A DNA stretch of 64,000 nt from NCBI GenBank assembly GCA_900316835.1, contig ONEL01000011.1:1-64000 (forward strand). Reading direction: 5' to 3'. The first letter of the stretch is position 1. Each line of letters starts with the position of its first letter. Both the position numbers and the translations under genes were made by a program. The notes under the pieces were generated by a model. It had not been told where the DNA came from, searched no databases, and saw nothing but the letters and a program-made list of their open reading frames with translations. This document shows, in pieces, positions 39,769 through 48,162 of this stretch. This DNA comes from an uncultured Prevotellaceae bacterium (GTDB taxonomy: Bacteria; Bacteroidota; Bacteroidia; Bacteroidales; Muribaculaceae).

Positions 39769-40728
39769 TTAGCGATTCACAATGTTGGTGGGGTTGCCTT
39801 CGATAAAGGTTTTGACATTATTAACCACCACGTCCATTAGGCGCTGGCGAGCTTCGGGGCTTGTCCAGCCAATGTGAGGTGTGAAATAGCAGTTGTCGAG
39901 TGCGAGAAGTGGATTGTCGGCAGCGGGAGGTTCTTGGCACAGCACGTCGACCGCGGCACTGGCAATAACACCATTCTTCAAGGCAGTAGCCAAGTCTTCT
40001 TCCACGATTAGCGGTCCGCGGCTGGTGTTGATGAGCATGGCGGTGGGCTTCATCAGTGCCAAGCGGCGAGCGTCGACCATGCCACGGGTCTCGGCGGTGA
40101 GAGGGCAGTGCAGACTCACCGCGTCACTCTCGCTGAACACCTGGTCGAGCGATGTGGCTTTAGTGACGTAGGGTGGCAGTTGCTCTTGTGGCTTGCTGGT
40201 GAAAGCAAGCACCTTCATGCCAAAACCGGCTGCCATGCGTGCCACGGCACTGCCTATGTTGCCCATTGCCACCACTCCCATTGTTTTCCCTTCAAGCTCA
40301 ATGAATGGAGCGCTGCAGTAGGTGTAATCCTTGCTGCGGCTCCACACGCCCTCGCGGGCTTCGCGCGTGTAGTGCTCAACATGAGTGGTCATGTTGAGCA
40401 GGTGGGCAAACGCCACTTGTGCCACCGAGGCGGTGCTGTAGGCTGGCACGTTAGCGACGAGGATGCCACGCTCGTTGGCAGCTTCCAGGTCCACGATGTT
40501 ATAGCCTGTGGCAATAACTCCAATATACTTGAGATTTGGTAGCGCTTCAATCAACTTGCGGTCAAATACCACCTTGTTAGTCAGTGCCACATCGGCAGGC
40601 ATGGCACGCTCCACAATCTCCTCGGGCTTGCTGCGTGGATACACAGTCACGTCGCCCAGTCTCTCCAGTGGTTCCCACGACAAGTCGCCAGGATTGCCCA
40701 CATATCCGTCAAGAACTACAATTTTCAT
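39769..40728 (-). CDS. D-2-hydroxyacid dehydrogenase (glycerate dehydrogenase-like)
   Basis: From the ATG at 40728 this is 319 residues; homologues begin at MKIVVLDGYVGNPGDLSW. The NAD loop is VVAMGNIGSAVA (about 149 to 160). The catalytic Arg is in NTSRGPLI, the Glu in LCQEPP and the His in TPHIGWTS. It is a member of the SerA/HprA group and probably reduces hydroxypyruvate or glyoxylate. It lies between two copies of the repeat that flanks the GxxExxY gene. Confidence 0.92.
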   Translation of the reverse strand: MKIVVLDGYVGNPGDLSWEPLERLGDVTVYPRSKPEEIVERAMPADVALTNKVVFDRKLIEALPNLKYIGVIATGYNIVDLEAANERGILVANVPAYSTASVAQVAFAHLLNMTTHVEHYTREAREGVWSRSKDYTYCSAPFIELEGKTMGVVAMGNIGSAVARMAAGFGMKVLAFTSKPQEQLPPYVTKATSLDQVFSESDAVSLHCPLTAETRGMVDARRLALMKPTAMLINTSRGPLIVEEDLATALKNGVIASAAVDVLCQEPPAADNPLLALDNCYFTPHIGWTSPEARQRLMDVVVNNVKTFIEGNPTNIVNR

Positions 40729-40762
40729 AGCTAAAAGTGTTTTTAAGAAATATATATTTGTG

Positions 40763-40770
40763 CAAAAATA
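40763..40770 (-). promoter_or_regulatory. -7 box of the hydroxyacid dehydrogenase gene
   Basis: TATTTTTG on the minus strand, 35 bases upstream of the ATG at 40728. No clear TTG at -33. Confidence 0.45.
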
Positions 40771-40788
40771 ATCAATTTCCTCAAAAAA

Positions 40789-40824
40789 AACAACCATCAC
40801 TTCAAAAACGAAGGGATGGTTGTT
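40789..40824 (-). terminator. Terminator of the cell-surface operon ending at 40879
   Basis: Minus strand AACAACCATC, 16-base loop, GATGGTTGTT, then eight T in all. It lies 55 bases past the stop of the 693-residue protein. Confidence 0.8.
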
Positions 40825-40830
40825 TTATAT

Positions 40831-40862
40831 AATTTAGTGAAAATTCGTGCAAATTAGTGGTT
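40831..40862 (+). repeat. Third copy of the GxxExxY-flanking repeat
   Basis: Differs from 39716-39746 by one inserted T and one substitution (GTGC for GTGT). Found between the terminator and the end of the PCMD gene. Confidence 0.8.
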
Positions 40863-40878
40863 GTTTTGAAATTAGTGG

Positions 40879-42960
40879 TTAACGAACCACCTTTGCCACG
40901 GTGCCGTCGGTGTAGCGAACTATGAGCACGCCCTTGGCATCCTTGCCCACGCGCTGACCTTGTGCATTGTAAACTGCCTCAACTTGGCGGTTGGTATTGG
41001 TGTTGATAGCGTCAATGGCGGTGGGGGTAGAAGGCATCACGAGCATGTTGCCCTGGTAGTTCTGGAAGTCGTAGTCATAGTCCTTGGGAGCAATGCCTGC
41101 TGTAGCTTTCCAGGCTTCCTTGAGGCTAATGGCGCAGCGCACGGTGTAGCGTTTGCCATTCTCCATAGTGTTGTCGGCAGTAGCCCACGCGCTGTTGATA
41201 GTCAAGCTTTGACCGCCCGACGAGTAGCCACGCAGACAGCTATTGGCTGCTTGCCAGTAACCAGTGGCGTCAACCACCTGGTTGCTCTTCAGGGTGAATT
41301 CATCGGCAAGGTTAATCTTCTCAACGGTGAAGTCTACTGTGTTCTCACCCTCTTGTGGCATCTCGGTTACTGTGAACACTGGGTTGAGCTCAACGTCGCT
41401 CAATGTGCCCTTGAGAGTACCGCCCTTGATGGCATTCATCAAGACGAAATCCTCAATGTCGTCACTAAAGTCAACGCGAAGCCAGTTGTTGTTGCCGTCG
41501 GTGACAAACGCATGGTTCTCGAGCTGAGCGATGTCAACCACAGCGAGGTCCTCGGCGATAGTATATTCTGCACCATTCTCACCGCTCTCAATAATCTCGG
41601 CAAGAGGAGTGGTAACCACTGGCTTGGTGAAGTTGATGGTGTAAACCTCAGTGGTGTTGAAATCGTTGCTTACTACAGCGACGAATACCTTGTAGCCATC
41701 GCTGGTCTCAATAACTTTCTTCACTAGGTAGGCATGTTCGCTTACGAAAGTGGCTTCAATGTCAGTATCGGTGATAGTTTCATCGGTGCCTATTTCAAAG
41801 TTGTACTCATGGATATCCTGTGCAAAGCCCTCAAGTGAAGTACCTTTAATGGTGATGCCGGTGATTGCGGCATTATACACAAGAGCAATGTCATCAACAA
41901 AAACCTGGTCACCACTTGTGCCCTGACCGGGGGTGTTGTTGGTAGAGAATGTGATGAGTAACGCATCGCCGATAATGGTTTCGTCAATGTAGGTGAAAGG
42001 AACCGACATCTCGGTCCAGCCACACTTGGCGATATTGGTGTTCTTGGCGCTGGCAAGCTTGTTAGTGTACTCTTTGTTCTCTGGATCTTGATAATAAGTT
42101 CCATTGGTGATAATGGCACTAACTGAAGCCTTGTGAGCATCGTTGACGGGCTGGCACTTTATCCAGAACTTTAACGCGTCGGGGCGACCATGCATAACCG
42201 TGTAGAATGGGTCGCCATTTTTGTCTTTGGCAGTCGATGACTTGTCCATCTCGCTATGGTTGGCGGTGTTGGTGGCGCTCATGCTACCTGCTTGAAGTTG
42301 GCCAGTGGTCATTGTGCCGTTGTTAATGAAGCCTAAAACTTTTCCTGCAGTGATAACCGCACTATGACCTGCTCCCTCGCGCACATCGGTGCTTGATTCC
42401 AATTTGCCTTGAGCCATGCTGGCATATGAGCCTTTAGCACTTTTGAATCCGTGCCAAGCGATTGGCTCACCACTGGAGGAAACATAGTTCTCAAAGCCAC
42501 TATTCCTGATTTGGTAGCCTGTAGCTTCACCATCTTGAGCGAACTTTACGTTTATGTTCTGGCCTAACTCTGCCATAAAGATGTCGATGTTGGTGGACAT
42601 GGCATAGTCGTTAAAAGCCAGTACCATGTTGATGGGTACCTCGCCCAGTGTGGGGCCAATCCACTCTTCTCCCTCATCACCGGCAGTGATGTTGATGCTC
42701 TGGCTGGTAACGATGCTGGTAAAGCCGTTGGCTGTGGTTCCAGGAGCGGTAACCACAATATTGCCCACAGGAATAAAGTCCATTTTGAAATTGTTCAAGC
42801 TAAGGGTGTAGTCGTTGCCACTTTGGTCCACTGTGATTTCAACTCCATCTTGCGTTGTGGACTCGCCGTTGATGGTAACGGTGAGTGTGCCGGTGTAGTT
42901 GGTTGCCAATGCTGTCAGTGCAGTCACTGCAGCGAGCATTGTTGAAAGTAATTTTTTCAT
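40879..42960 (-). CDS. Secreted protein with calycin-like, PCMD and sorting-tail-like parts
   Basis: A 693-residue exported protein. The signal peptide ends near ALAT (residue 20). Residues 21 to 145 form a calycin-like domain (TVTINGESTTQDGVEITVDQ) that closely parallels the whole of the 184-residue neighbour. Residues about 155 to 380 match a PCMD domain (IRNSGFENY, then a jelly roll with WIKCQ). A third beta domain follows. The last 35 residues (YNAQGQRVGKDAKGVLIVRY) resemble a sorting tail. It is probably a surface glycan-handling protein and the last gene of the 40879-45603 operon. Confidence 0.85.
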   Translation of the reverse strand: MKKLLSTMLAAVTALTALATNYTGTLTVTINGESTTQDGVEITVDQSGNDYTLSLNNFKMDFIPVGNIVVTAPGTTANGFTSIVTSQSINITAGDEGEEWIGPTLGEVPINMVLAFNDYAMSTNIDIFMAELGQNINVKFAQDGEATGYQIRNSGFENYVSSSGEPIAWHGFKSAKGSYASMAQGKLESSTDVREGAGHSAVITAGKVLGFINNGTMTTGQLQAGSMSATNTANHSEMDKSSTAKDKNGDPFYTVMHGRPDALKFWIKCQPVNDAHKASVSAIITNGTYYQDPENKEYTNKLASAKNTNIAKCGWTEMSVPFTYIDETIIGDALLITFSTNNTPGQGTSGDQVFVDDIALVYNAAITGITIKGTSLEGFAQDIHEYNFEIGTDETITDTDIEATFVSEHAYLVKKVIETSDGYKVFVAVVSNDFNTTEVYTINFTKPVVTTPLAEIIESGENGAEYTIAEDLAVVDIAQLENHAFVTDGNNNWLRVDFSDDIEDFVLMNAIKGGTLKGTLSDVELNPVFTVTEMPQEGENTVDFTVEKINLADEFTLKSNQVVDATGYWQAANSCLRGYSSGGQSLTINSAWATADNTMENGKRYTVRCAISLKEAWKATAGIAPKDYDYDFQNYQGNMLVMPSTPTAIDAINTNTNRQVEAVYNAQGQRVGKDAKGVLIVRYTDGTVAKVVR

Positions 42961-42986
42961 GTTGTCGATTTTTTTAAGTTGAATAT

Positions 42987-43541
42987 TTAAAGACCCAGGA
43001 TGATATTGTAGATAGCGGTCACGTCACTACCTGTAACCTCGCCATCGCCATTAACGTCGCCATAAATGCCGGTTCCTTCATCGCGGGTGTTGAACTTAAC
43101 ATTAATAAACTGACCAAGCTTTTCGGGGTCGCTCAGGTCAATGTCAATATCGGCCTTGGCGTTAGTGTTGTCAAATTGTGCGACAAGAATGATGGGAACT
43201 TCACCAAGCACTGGACCAAGCCAGAAAGGAACATCTGGTTCATCACCCTCAGTGATGGTGATATTTTGGTCGGCAACAACGGTTGTTACACCATTAATAG
43301 TGTAGCCCTTCATGTTGTCGAGCACAATATTACCCACATTAATAGTGGTCTCGGGAGAAACTAGATTGAAATTGTTAATGCTCAACTTGTAGGTATTGTC
43401 TTCGTTTTGTTCCACTTTGATTGTGGTCTCTTGGGTGGAACCCTCACCGTTAATCGATACGGTAATGTTACCAGTGTAGTCGGTTGCCATTGCTGCAAGA
43501 CTAACTGCAGCTGCGGCGATTAGAGTAAAAATTTTTTTCAT
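42987..43541 (-). CDS. Secreted calycin-like protein with dockerin-type repeat
   Basis: A 184-residue exported protein. After the signal peptide (ends near AMAT, residue 20) comes a calycin-like domain closely related to the N-terminal part of the next gene (shared DYTGNITVSINGEGSTQ pattern). The C-terminus GDVNGDGEVTGSDVTAIYNI is one dockerin-type I calcium loop. Duplication of one domain in two adjacent genes, with different partners, points to local domain shuffling. It lies 26 bases upstream of the 693-residue gene. Confidence 0.85.
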   Translation of the reverse strand: MKKIFTLIAAAAVSLAAMATDYTGNITVSINGEGSTQETTIKVEQNEDNTYKLSINNFNLVSPETTINVGNIVLDNMKGYTINGVTTVVADQNITITEGDEPDVPFWLGPVLGEVPIILVAQFDNTNAKADIDIDLSDPEKLGQFINVKFNTRDEGTGIYGDVNGDGEVTGSDVTAIYNIILGL

Positions 43542-43570
43542 GATTTAAACGTTTAAATATTAGTGTTTTG

Positions 43571-44392
43571 TTATTTTATCTTGTAAGCTATACCTATTGT
43601 GCCATAGATGGGGAAGAGCGTCTGGTCAAGGGTCTTGAAACTGCCCTTGAAGAAACCGCTCAGGCCCCAGTTGAGGTCGGCATATACCCCAAACTTGCGA
43701 GTGAAGAAGTAGTCTACTCCCACTCCCAAGCCCCACTGGCACTTGCGAATCTCATCTTTGAAGTCATAGTTTCCGCGTTCTTCCTCGGTGCTGCCCAGTA
43801 GCACTTTAGCGCCTGTGGGGTCATCGACACGCAGATAGCCGTCGTAGGCAAAGCCATCGAAGTTGCAACTGGTGAGATAAGAGAAATAGGGTCCAACCTT
43901 GAGTTTCCACCTGTCGTTAAACTTGTAAACAGCCTGAATGGGGATTGTAAATGTCCACTGCACGGCATGGCTGTCGTTCTTGCCGGTGAACATGCCTTCG
44001 AGTGTTTGACCACCCTGGGTGATTTGCATGTGATAGTTCTTGACACTGGCATCAATGTGCATGGCTTTGTTCTCGAAGTGAATGCCCACTAGCACACCCA
44101 TGCGCTCGCTAACGGGCTTGAGACCGTCAACACCAAACGACACGTTGGGTTGCAGGATAAACTTGTTGAGCTTGCGAATCTCGGCAGGCATGCCCATAGG
44201 AGCCGTACCACCAATGCTGTATCCCAAGCGACCATAGCTTTCGAAGTTGTGGAAGAAGTTCTTGAGATTTTGGCACACAAATGATGATTTGTTGTGCTCG
44301 ATGTCAGTTGCTTCGGCTTTCTCGGTTAGCCCTGTCGCCCAGGCATTAAGCATTATAGCCAATGATACTATCGTTGTAATATATCGTTTCAT
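43571..44392 (-). CDS. Outer-membrane beta-barrel protein (PorT-like)
   Basis: A 273-residue outer-membrane protein. The signal peptide ends at WATG (residue 20). Barrel strands such as WKLKVGPYFSYLTSCNFDGF and WGLGVGVDYFFTRKFGVYAD run to the end FPIYGTIGIAYKIK. This is the porin/PorT-like fold frequent in Bacteroidales. It is a member of the surface operon and may dock one of the secreted partners. Confidence 0.85.
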   Translation of the reverse strand: MKRYITTIVSLAIMLNAWATGLTEKAEATDIEHNKSSFVCQNLKNFFHNFESYGRLGYSIGGTAPMGMPAEIRKLNKFILQPNVSFGVDGLKPVSERMGVLVGIHFENKAMHIDASVKNYHMQITQGGQTLEGMFTGKNDSHAVQWTFTIPIQAVYKFNDRWKLKVGPYFSYLTSCNFDGFAYDGYLRVDDPTGAKVLLGSTEEERGNYDFKDEIRKCQWGLGVGVDYFFTRKFGVYADLNWGLSGFFKGSFKTLDQTLFPIYGTIGIAYKIK

Positions 44393-44436
44393 TTATACTT
44401 GTCTAAAAAACCTTTAACACTGCTTCTTGGATTGTA

Positions 44437-45603
44437 TTATTCTTTGGTTTCACATGTCACCCTCACCTTGTCGACCTTGAGTGTGCTGCCAATGGCGCCC
44501 TCAAATGTGGCTCCTTCTATGCTCGAAGAGAACACAACAGTGAAGTTGTAGCCACGTTGCTCCATGATGGTGTAGTCAAATTCCTTGAGATACTGGTACT
44601 CAATGTCGTAGTGTATCCACTCACCATGAGTCTCACCCACGTTCTTAACTCGGGCAACAGCCACAATAAGGTCGCTCGAGAGCACATTGTCGCCATAGAG
44701 AACAACGGGATTGCCATCAGCGTCATGGTTGAGGTAAAGCACTGAATAGATGTCGCCGGCATCAACTCGATTAGGATATTCCACAAAGTTCTTGTCGATA
44801 AAGGGCGACGCGGGGCTATACTGGTAATAGCCCGAGAAGCGCAGAGGCTTGGCTGATATGGGAACACCAAACTCGGTGGCCTCCATGGTCTTGGTCATGG
44901 CTTTTGATATGTCAAATTTGCCCAGGAACATGTTGCCCGCGGCAATGGGTTTCTTGCTCATCTTGCCTAGCATACCCGTTGAGCGAGTCGTCAGTAGCAC
45001 ACCATGACCATCGTAACCCTGCATCAGAACTGTAGTGGGGTACTCGTCGGGCTTGGCATTACTCATCGATAATTTAAAGCCTTCGTTGCCACTTGCCCAA
45101 TCGTTTCCTAGCGAGCCATCGGGGAGAGTATTGTGCCAAATGTAGAACTTGTTGAAAACGGGATCCATCTCAAAATGCTCAAAGTCGAAGTTCATCTCGG
45201 CTACCACATAGTGTGATACCCGGTTGCACTGCACGGTGTACTTGCGGCTCCACTTGCCATCCTCGGAGGTGACGGTGTAGGTGACTGGTCCCTGGCTAAA
45301 GTCGTGTGCCGAACCGCTAGCGGGAGTGATGGTGGCGCCGGCAGTTATGGCAAACTGCGGTGCCAGAGCTGTGATGTCGGCACCATCGCGCAAGTTGAAG
45401 ATAATCTTATCCTCGGTGCTGATGACATTGATGAGAGTGTCGGTAGCACTGTAGAACATAGCGTCCACATCATCAACGTGTAGCCATGCCTTCTCAATGT
45501 CGCACTCGGCATTGAGTGGCTCTTCCTTGAAACAAGAAGTGGTGGTAACTGCCAGTAGTGCAAAAATCGCAATTGCGATGATGTTATTATTAAAAAACCT
45601 CAT
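44437..45603 (-). CDS. PCMD-domain lipoprotein
   Basis: A 388-residue lipoprotein; the lipobox TTSC is at about residue 24, followed by FKEEPLNAECD. Residues about 30 to 130 form an Ig-like domain with a DUF5018-like GATITPASGSAHDFSQGPVT. Residues about 135 to 385 form a PCMD-type jelly roll (FYIWHNTLPDGSLGNDWASG, YLKEFDY, VTCETKE end). It is the first gene of the operon and probably anchors the complex at the surface. Confidence 0.85.
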   Translation of the reverse strand: MRFFNNNIIAIAIFALLAVTTTSCFKEEPLNAECDIEKAWLHVDDVDAMFYSATDTLINVISTEDKIIFNLRDGADITALAPQFAITAGATITPASGSAHDFSQGPVTYTVTSEDGKWSRKYTVQCNRVSHYVVAEMNFDFEHFEMDPVFNKFYIWHNTLPDGSLGNDWASGNEGFKLSMSNAKPDEYPTTVLMQGYDGHGVLLTTRSTGMLGKMSKKPIAAGNMFLGKFDISKAMTKTMEATEFGVPISAKPLRFSGYYQYSPASPFIDKNFVEYPNRVDAGDIYSVLYLNHDADGNPVVLYGDNVLSSDLIVAVARVKNVGETHGEWIHYDIEYQYLKEFDYTIMEQRGYNFTVVFSSSIEGATFEGAIGSTLKVDKVRVTCETKE

Positions 45604-45988
45604 TCTTTTATTAGCTTGAAAGTTTTTATACTTTAAAATCGTTTTACTACATGTTATAGCAGGGGTGCCCCTAACTAAAGTGCTTAATAATCAAAAACCA
45701 AACAAGTCTTTTTGCTCGACTTGGCGCAAATTCAAGTTGCAAAGTTAGTTATAATTTTTGATATAAACTAAATTTTAGTATTTATATTTTTAATAATAAA
45801 CTAATAATGTCAGTAATTTATGTAAATAATAAAAAAAATAATGCTTGATATTTTTTATTAAAATAAAAATTGTATATTTGCGCCACAAATGTATAAATGC
45901 ATCTAATTGAAGGCGACAAATGCTATTTGCCATTTCAATTTGTTAGGATAGCAAAGAATATTTTTTTGTGAAATTTAAAAGCTAGCTC
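45604..45988. other. Divergent intergenic region with two -7 boxes
   Basis: AT-rich. A minus-strand box TAACTTTG (45747-45740) would serve the PCMD operon and a plus-strand box TATATTTG (45873-45880) the epimerase gene. A short stem around GGGGTGCCCC lies near 45662. Neither box has a clear TTG at -33. Confidence 0.5.
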
Positions 45989-47998
45989 ATGTTAGACACC
46001 ATAATACGACAGATTTTTGAAATACGATGGTTTAAGTCGCTGAAGGCTAATATTGTTCCACGATGGGTAATACTGCTAATCGACATGTTGCTTGTGGCAT
46101 GCAGCTATGGTGTGTTCCTAGCATCAAGCCTTAGTCATCACGAGACCGCAACAACGTTTGTGATGTTGCGAAACTTGGCTATTATTGTTGCGGTTTATGG
46201 CGCAATAACTTATCTGTCAAAGAGCTATACTTGTATTATCCGCCTCTCGGTAATCGAGGATTTGTATCGTGAGTTTGTGGTGGTTTTTCTCTCCACTATC
46301 ATTCTCATGGGCGTCAACCTGTTGTGGTCGGCAATAACTCGTGATGTGCTCTTTAGCTACTGGGGTGTGATCTACGTGGGGGTACTATCGTTTGCTATGC
46401 TCACCATTGAGCGCCTGGTTATCAAGCATGTCTATGCTCGCATCACGGCAGGTGGTAGCACTCGTAAAAAGGTGCTCGTGCTTGGAACCTCACTCGACTC
46501 GCTCATCCTTGCCAACGCGCTCAAGAACGAGATTGACGGCAAGTACGAGCCGGTGGGACTCTTGAGCATCAAGACAGGCAAGGATAAGGACGAAATCAAT
46601 GGTTTCAAAGTTTACAAATATGAGCCGGGCGAGGTGCAAAAAATCTTTGCCGGTGGTGGTATTCATGCGTTGATTTTCGACTCGTCGAGTATTCGCTTGA
46701 TGCGCAACGGCTTTGCCGATGCTTTCATTGAGAATAATATCGCCCTGCTCGCCATCAACAGGGTCGAGGAGTTTGAACTTGACGATAATAACGATGGCTC
46801 TAACATTTCTACCTACATCAAGGAAATCCAAATCGAGGACTTGCTGGGACGTGAGCCCATTGTGCTTAACAACACGCTGGTGCGCTCTCACATCAAGGAT
46901 GCTGTGGTTCTCATCACTGTCGCTTGTGGCTCAATAGGTAGTGAGATTGTGCGGCAAGTAGCTACCTACAAGGCTAGACAAATCGTGCTCGTTGACCAGG
47001 CCGAGACACCCATGCACGATTTGAGCTTGGAATTAAAAAAAGACTACCCCGAGGTCAATGTGGTACTCTTCATGGGCGATGTGCACAACCATGCTCGCAT
47101 GGAGGACGCCTTCAAGCGCTACAGGCCACGCTATGTGTTCCACGCCGCTGCCTACAAACATGTGCCCATGATGGAAATTAACCCCACCGAGGCTGTGCTT
47201 ACTAACGTGGAGGGAACCAAGAACATCGCCGACCTGGCATTGAAATATGGAGTGTATAAGTTTGTGATGGTATCTACCGACAAGGCTGTGAACCCCAGCA
47301 ATATAATGGGATGCACTAAGCGTCTTGCCGAGATTTACTGTCAGTCGCTCTTCTTCGACGCGCAAAAGAAAGGTAAGAACACACAGTTCATTACCACTCG
47401 CTTTGGCAACGTGCTGGGAAGCAACGGCTCGGTGATTCCATTGTTCCGCAAACAAATTGAGAACGGGGGCCCAGTTACTGTTACTCACCGCGATATAATA
47501 CGCTATTTCATGACCATCCCCGAGGCATGCTCGCTAGTGCTCGAGGCAGGTTGCATGGGGCATGGTGGAGAGATATATATCTTTGATATGGGTCAGCCGG
47601 TGCGCATCTACGACCTTGCCACTCGCATGATTTCGCTGGCAGGACTGCGTCCCAATGTCGACATCAAGATTGAAGAGATAGGTTTGCGCCCGGGCGAGAA
47701 ACTCTATGAGGAACTGCTCAACGACAAGGAAAACACTATCAAGACCGATAATGAGAAGATTATGATTGCACAGGTGCGCAAGTATGACTACATGGACGTG
47801 TGCAACAACATCGATAACATTGTGGAACTGGCACAAAGTGGCAACACCCACGATATGGTGAGAAGCATGAAGATGTTTGTGCCTGAGTATAAGAGCATGC
47901 ACAGCGAGTATGAAAATATCGACCGCGAGATTGAAGAGCATGCCGACAAGAGTAGCACCTATTATTTCAACCCCACATCGCCTATCAGCAATAACTAA
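45989..47998 (+). CDS. CapD/FlaA1-type nucleoside-diphosphate-sugar epimerase/dehydratase
   Basis: A 669-residue inner-membrane enzyme. Four or five membrane segments (about 20 to 150) precede a CoA-binding-like Rossmann part (about 155 to 290) and the SDR catalytic domain (about 300 to 600). The catalytic block STDKAVNPSNIMGCTKR is intact. The NAD loop, normally TGAxGSIGSE, reads TVACGSIGSE: Val at residue 311 replaces the first Gly. Family members make UDP-sugar 4-keto intermediates for capsule or glycan synthesis. The substitution may be a sequencing or mutational change that weakens cofactor binding. It stands alone, followed by a strong terminator. Confidence 0.92.
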   Translation: MLDTIIRQIFEIRWFKSLKANIVPRWVILLIDMLLVACSYGVFLASSLSHHETATTFVMLRNLAIIVAVYGAITYLSKSYTCIIRLSVIEDLYREFVVVFLSTIILMGVNLLWSAITRDVLFSYWGVIYVGVLSFAMLTIERLVIKHVYARITAGGSTRKKVLVLGTSLDSLILANALKNEIDGKYEPVGLLSIKTGKDKDEINGFKVYKYEPGEVQKIFAGGGIHALIFDSSSIRLMRNGFADAFIENNIALLAINRVEEFELDDNNDGSNISTYIKEIQIEDLLGREPIVLNNTLVRSHIKDAVVLITVACGSIGSEIVRQVATYKARQIVLVDQAETPMHDLSLELKKDYPEVNVVLFMGDVHNHARMEDAFKRYRPRYVFHAAAYKHVPMMEINPTEAVLTNVEGTKNIADLALKYGVYKFVMVSTDKAVNPSNIMGCTKRLAEIYCQSLFFDAQKKGKNTQFITTRFGNVLGSNGSVIPLFRKQIENGGPVTVTHRDIIRYFMTIPEACSLVLEAGCMGHGGEIYIFDMGQPVRIYDLATRMISLAGLRPNVDIKIEEIGLRPGEKLYEELLNDKENTIKTDNEKIMIAQVRKYDYMDVCNNIDNIVELAQSGNTHDMVRSMKMFVPEYKSMHSEYENIDREIEEHADKSSTYYFNPTSPISNN

Positions 47999-48075
47999 CG
48001 TGGATTTAACACATTTATTGGTTGCTAGTCAATATGTTAGCAACTGATTATGTGCTATCGTGCGAAATCTAATAA

Positions 48076-48105
48076 AGATGGTGTGTCAAATTTGACACAC
48101 CATCT
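48076..48105 (+). terminator. Terminator of the epimerase gene
   Basis: A 30-base perfect palindrome built from AGATGGTGTGTCAAA and its complement, about 75 bases after the stop. The U-run is weak on both strands. Confidence 0.65.
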
Positions 48106-48162
48106 ATTATTTGGGCTCTTACTATAATCAAGTAACTCCTTGCTGCTATAGTTAGATAAGGG

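Noticed and set aside
48076..48105. Perfect 30-base palindrome as an operator
   Set aside because: Its place about 75 bases after a stop codon and before a convergent gene end fits a bidirectional terminator better.
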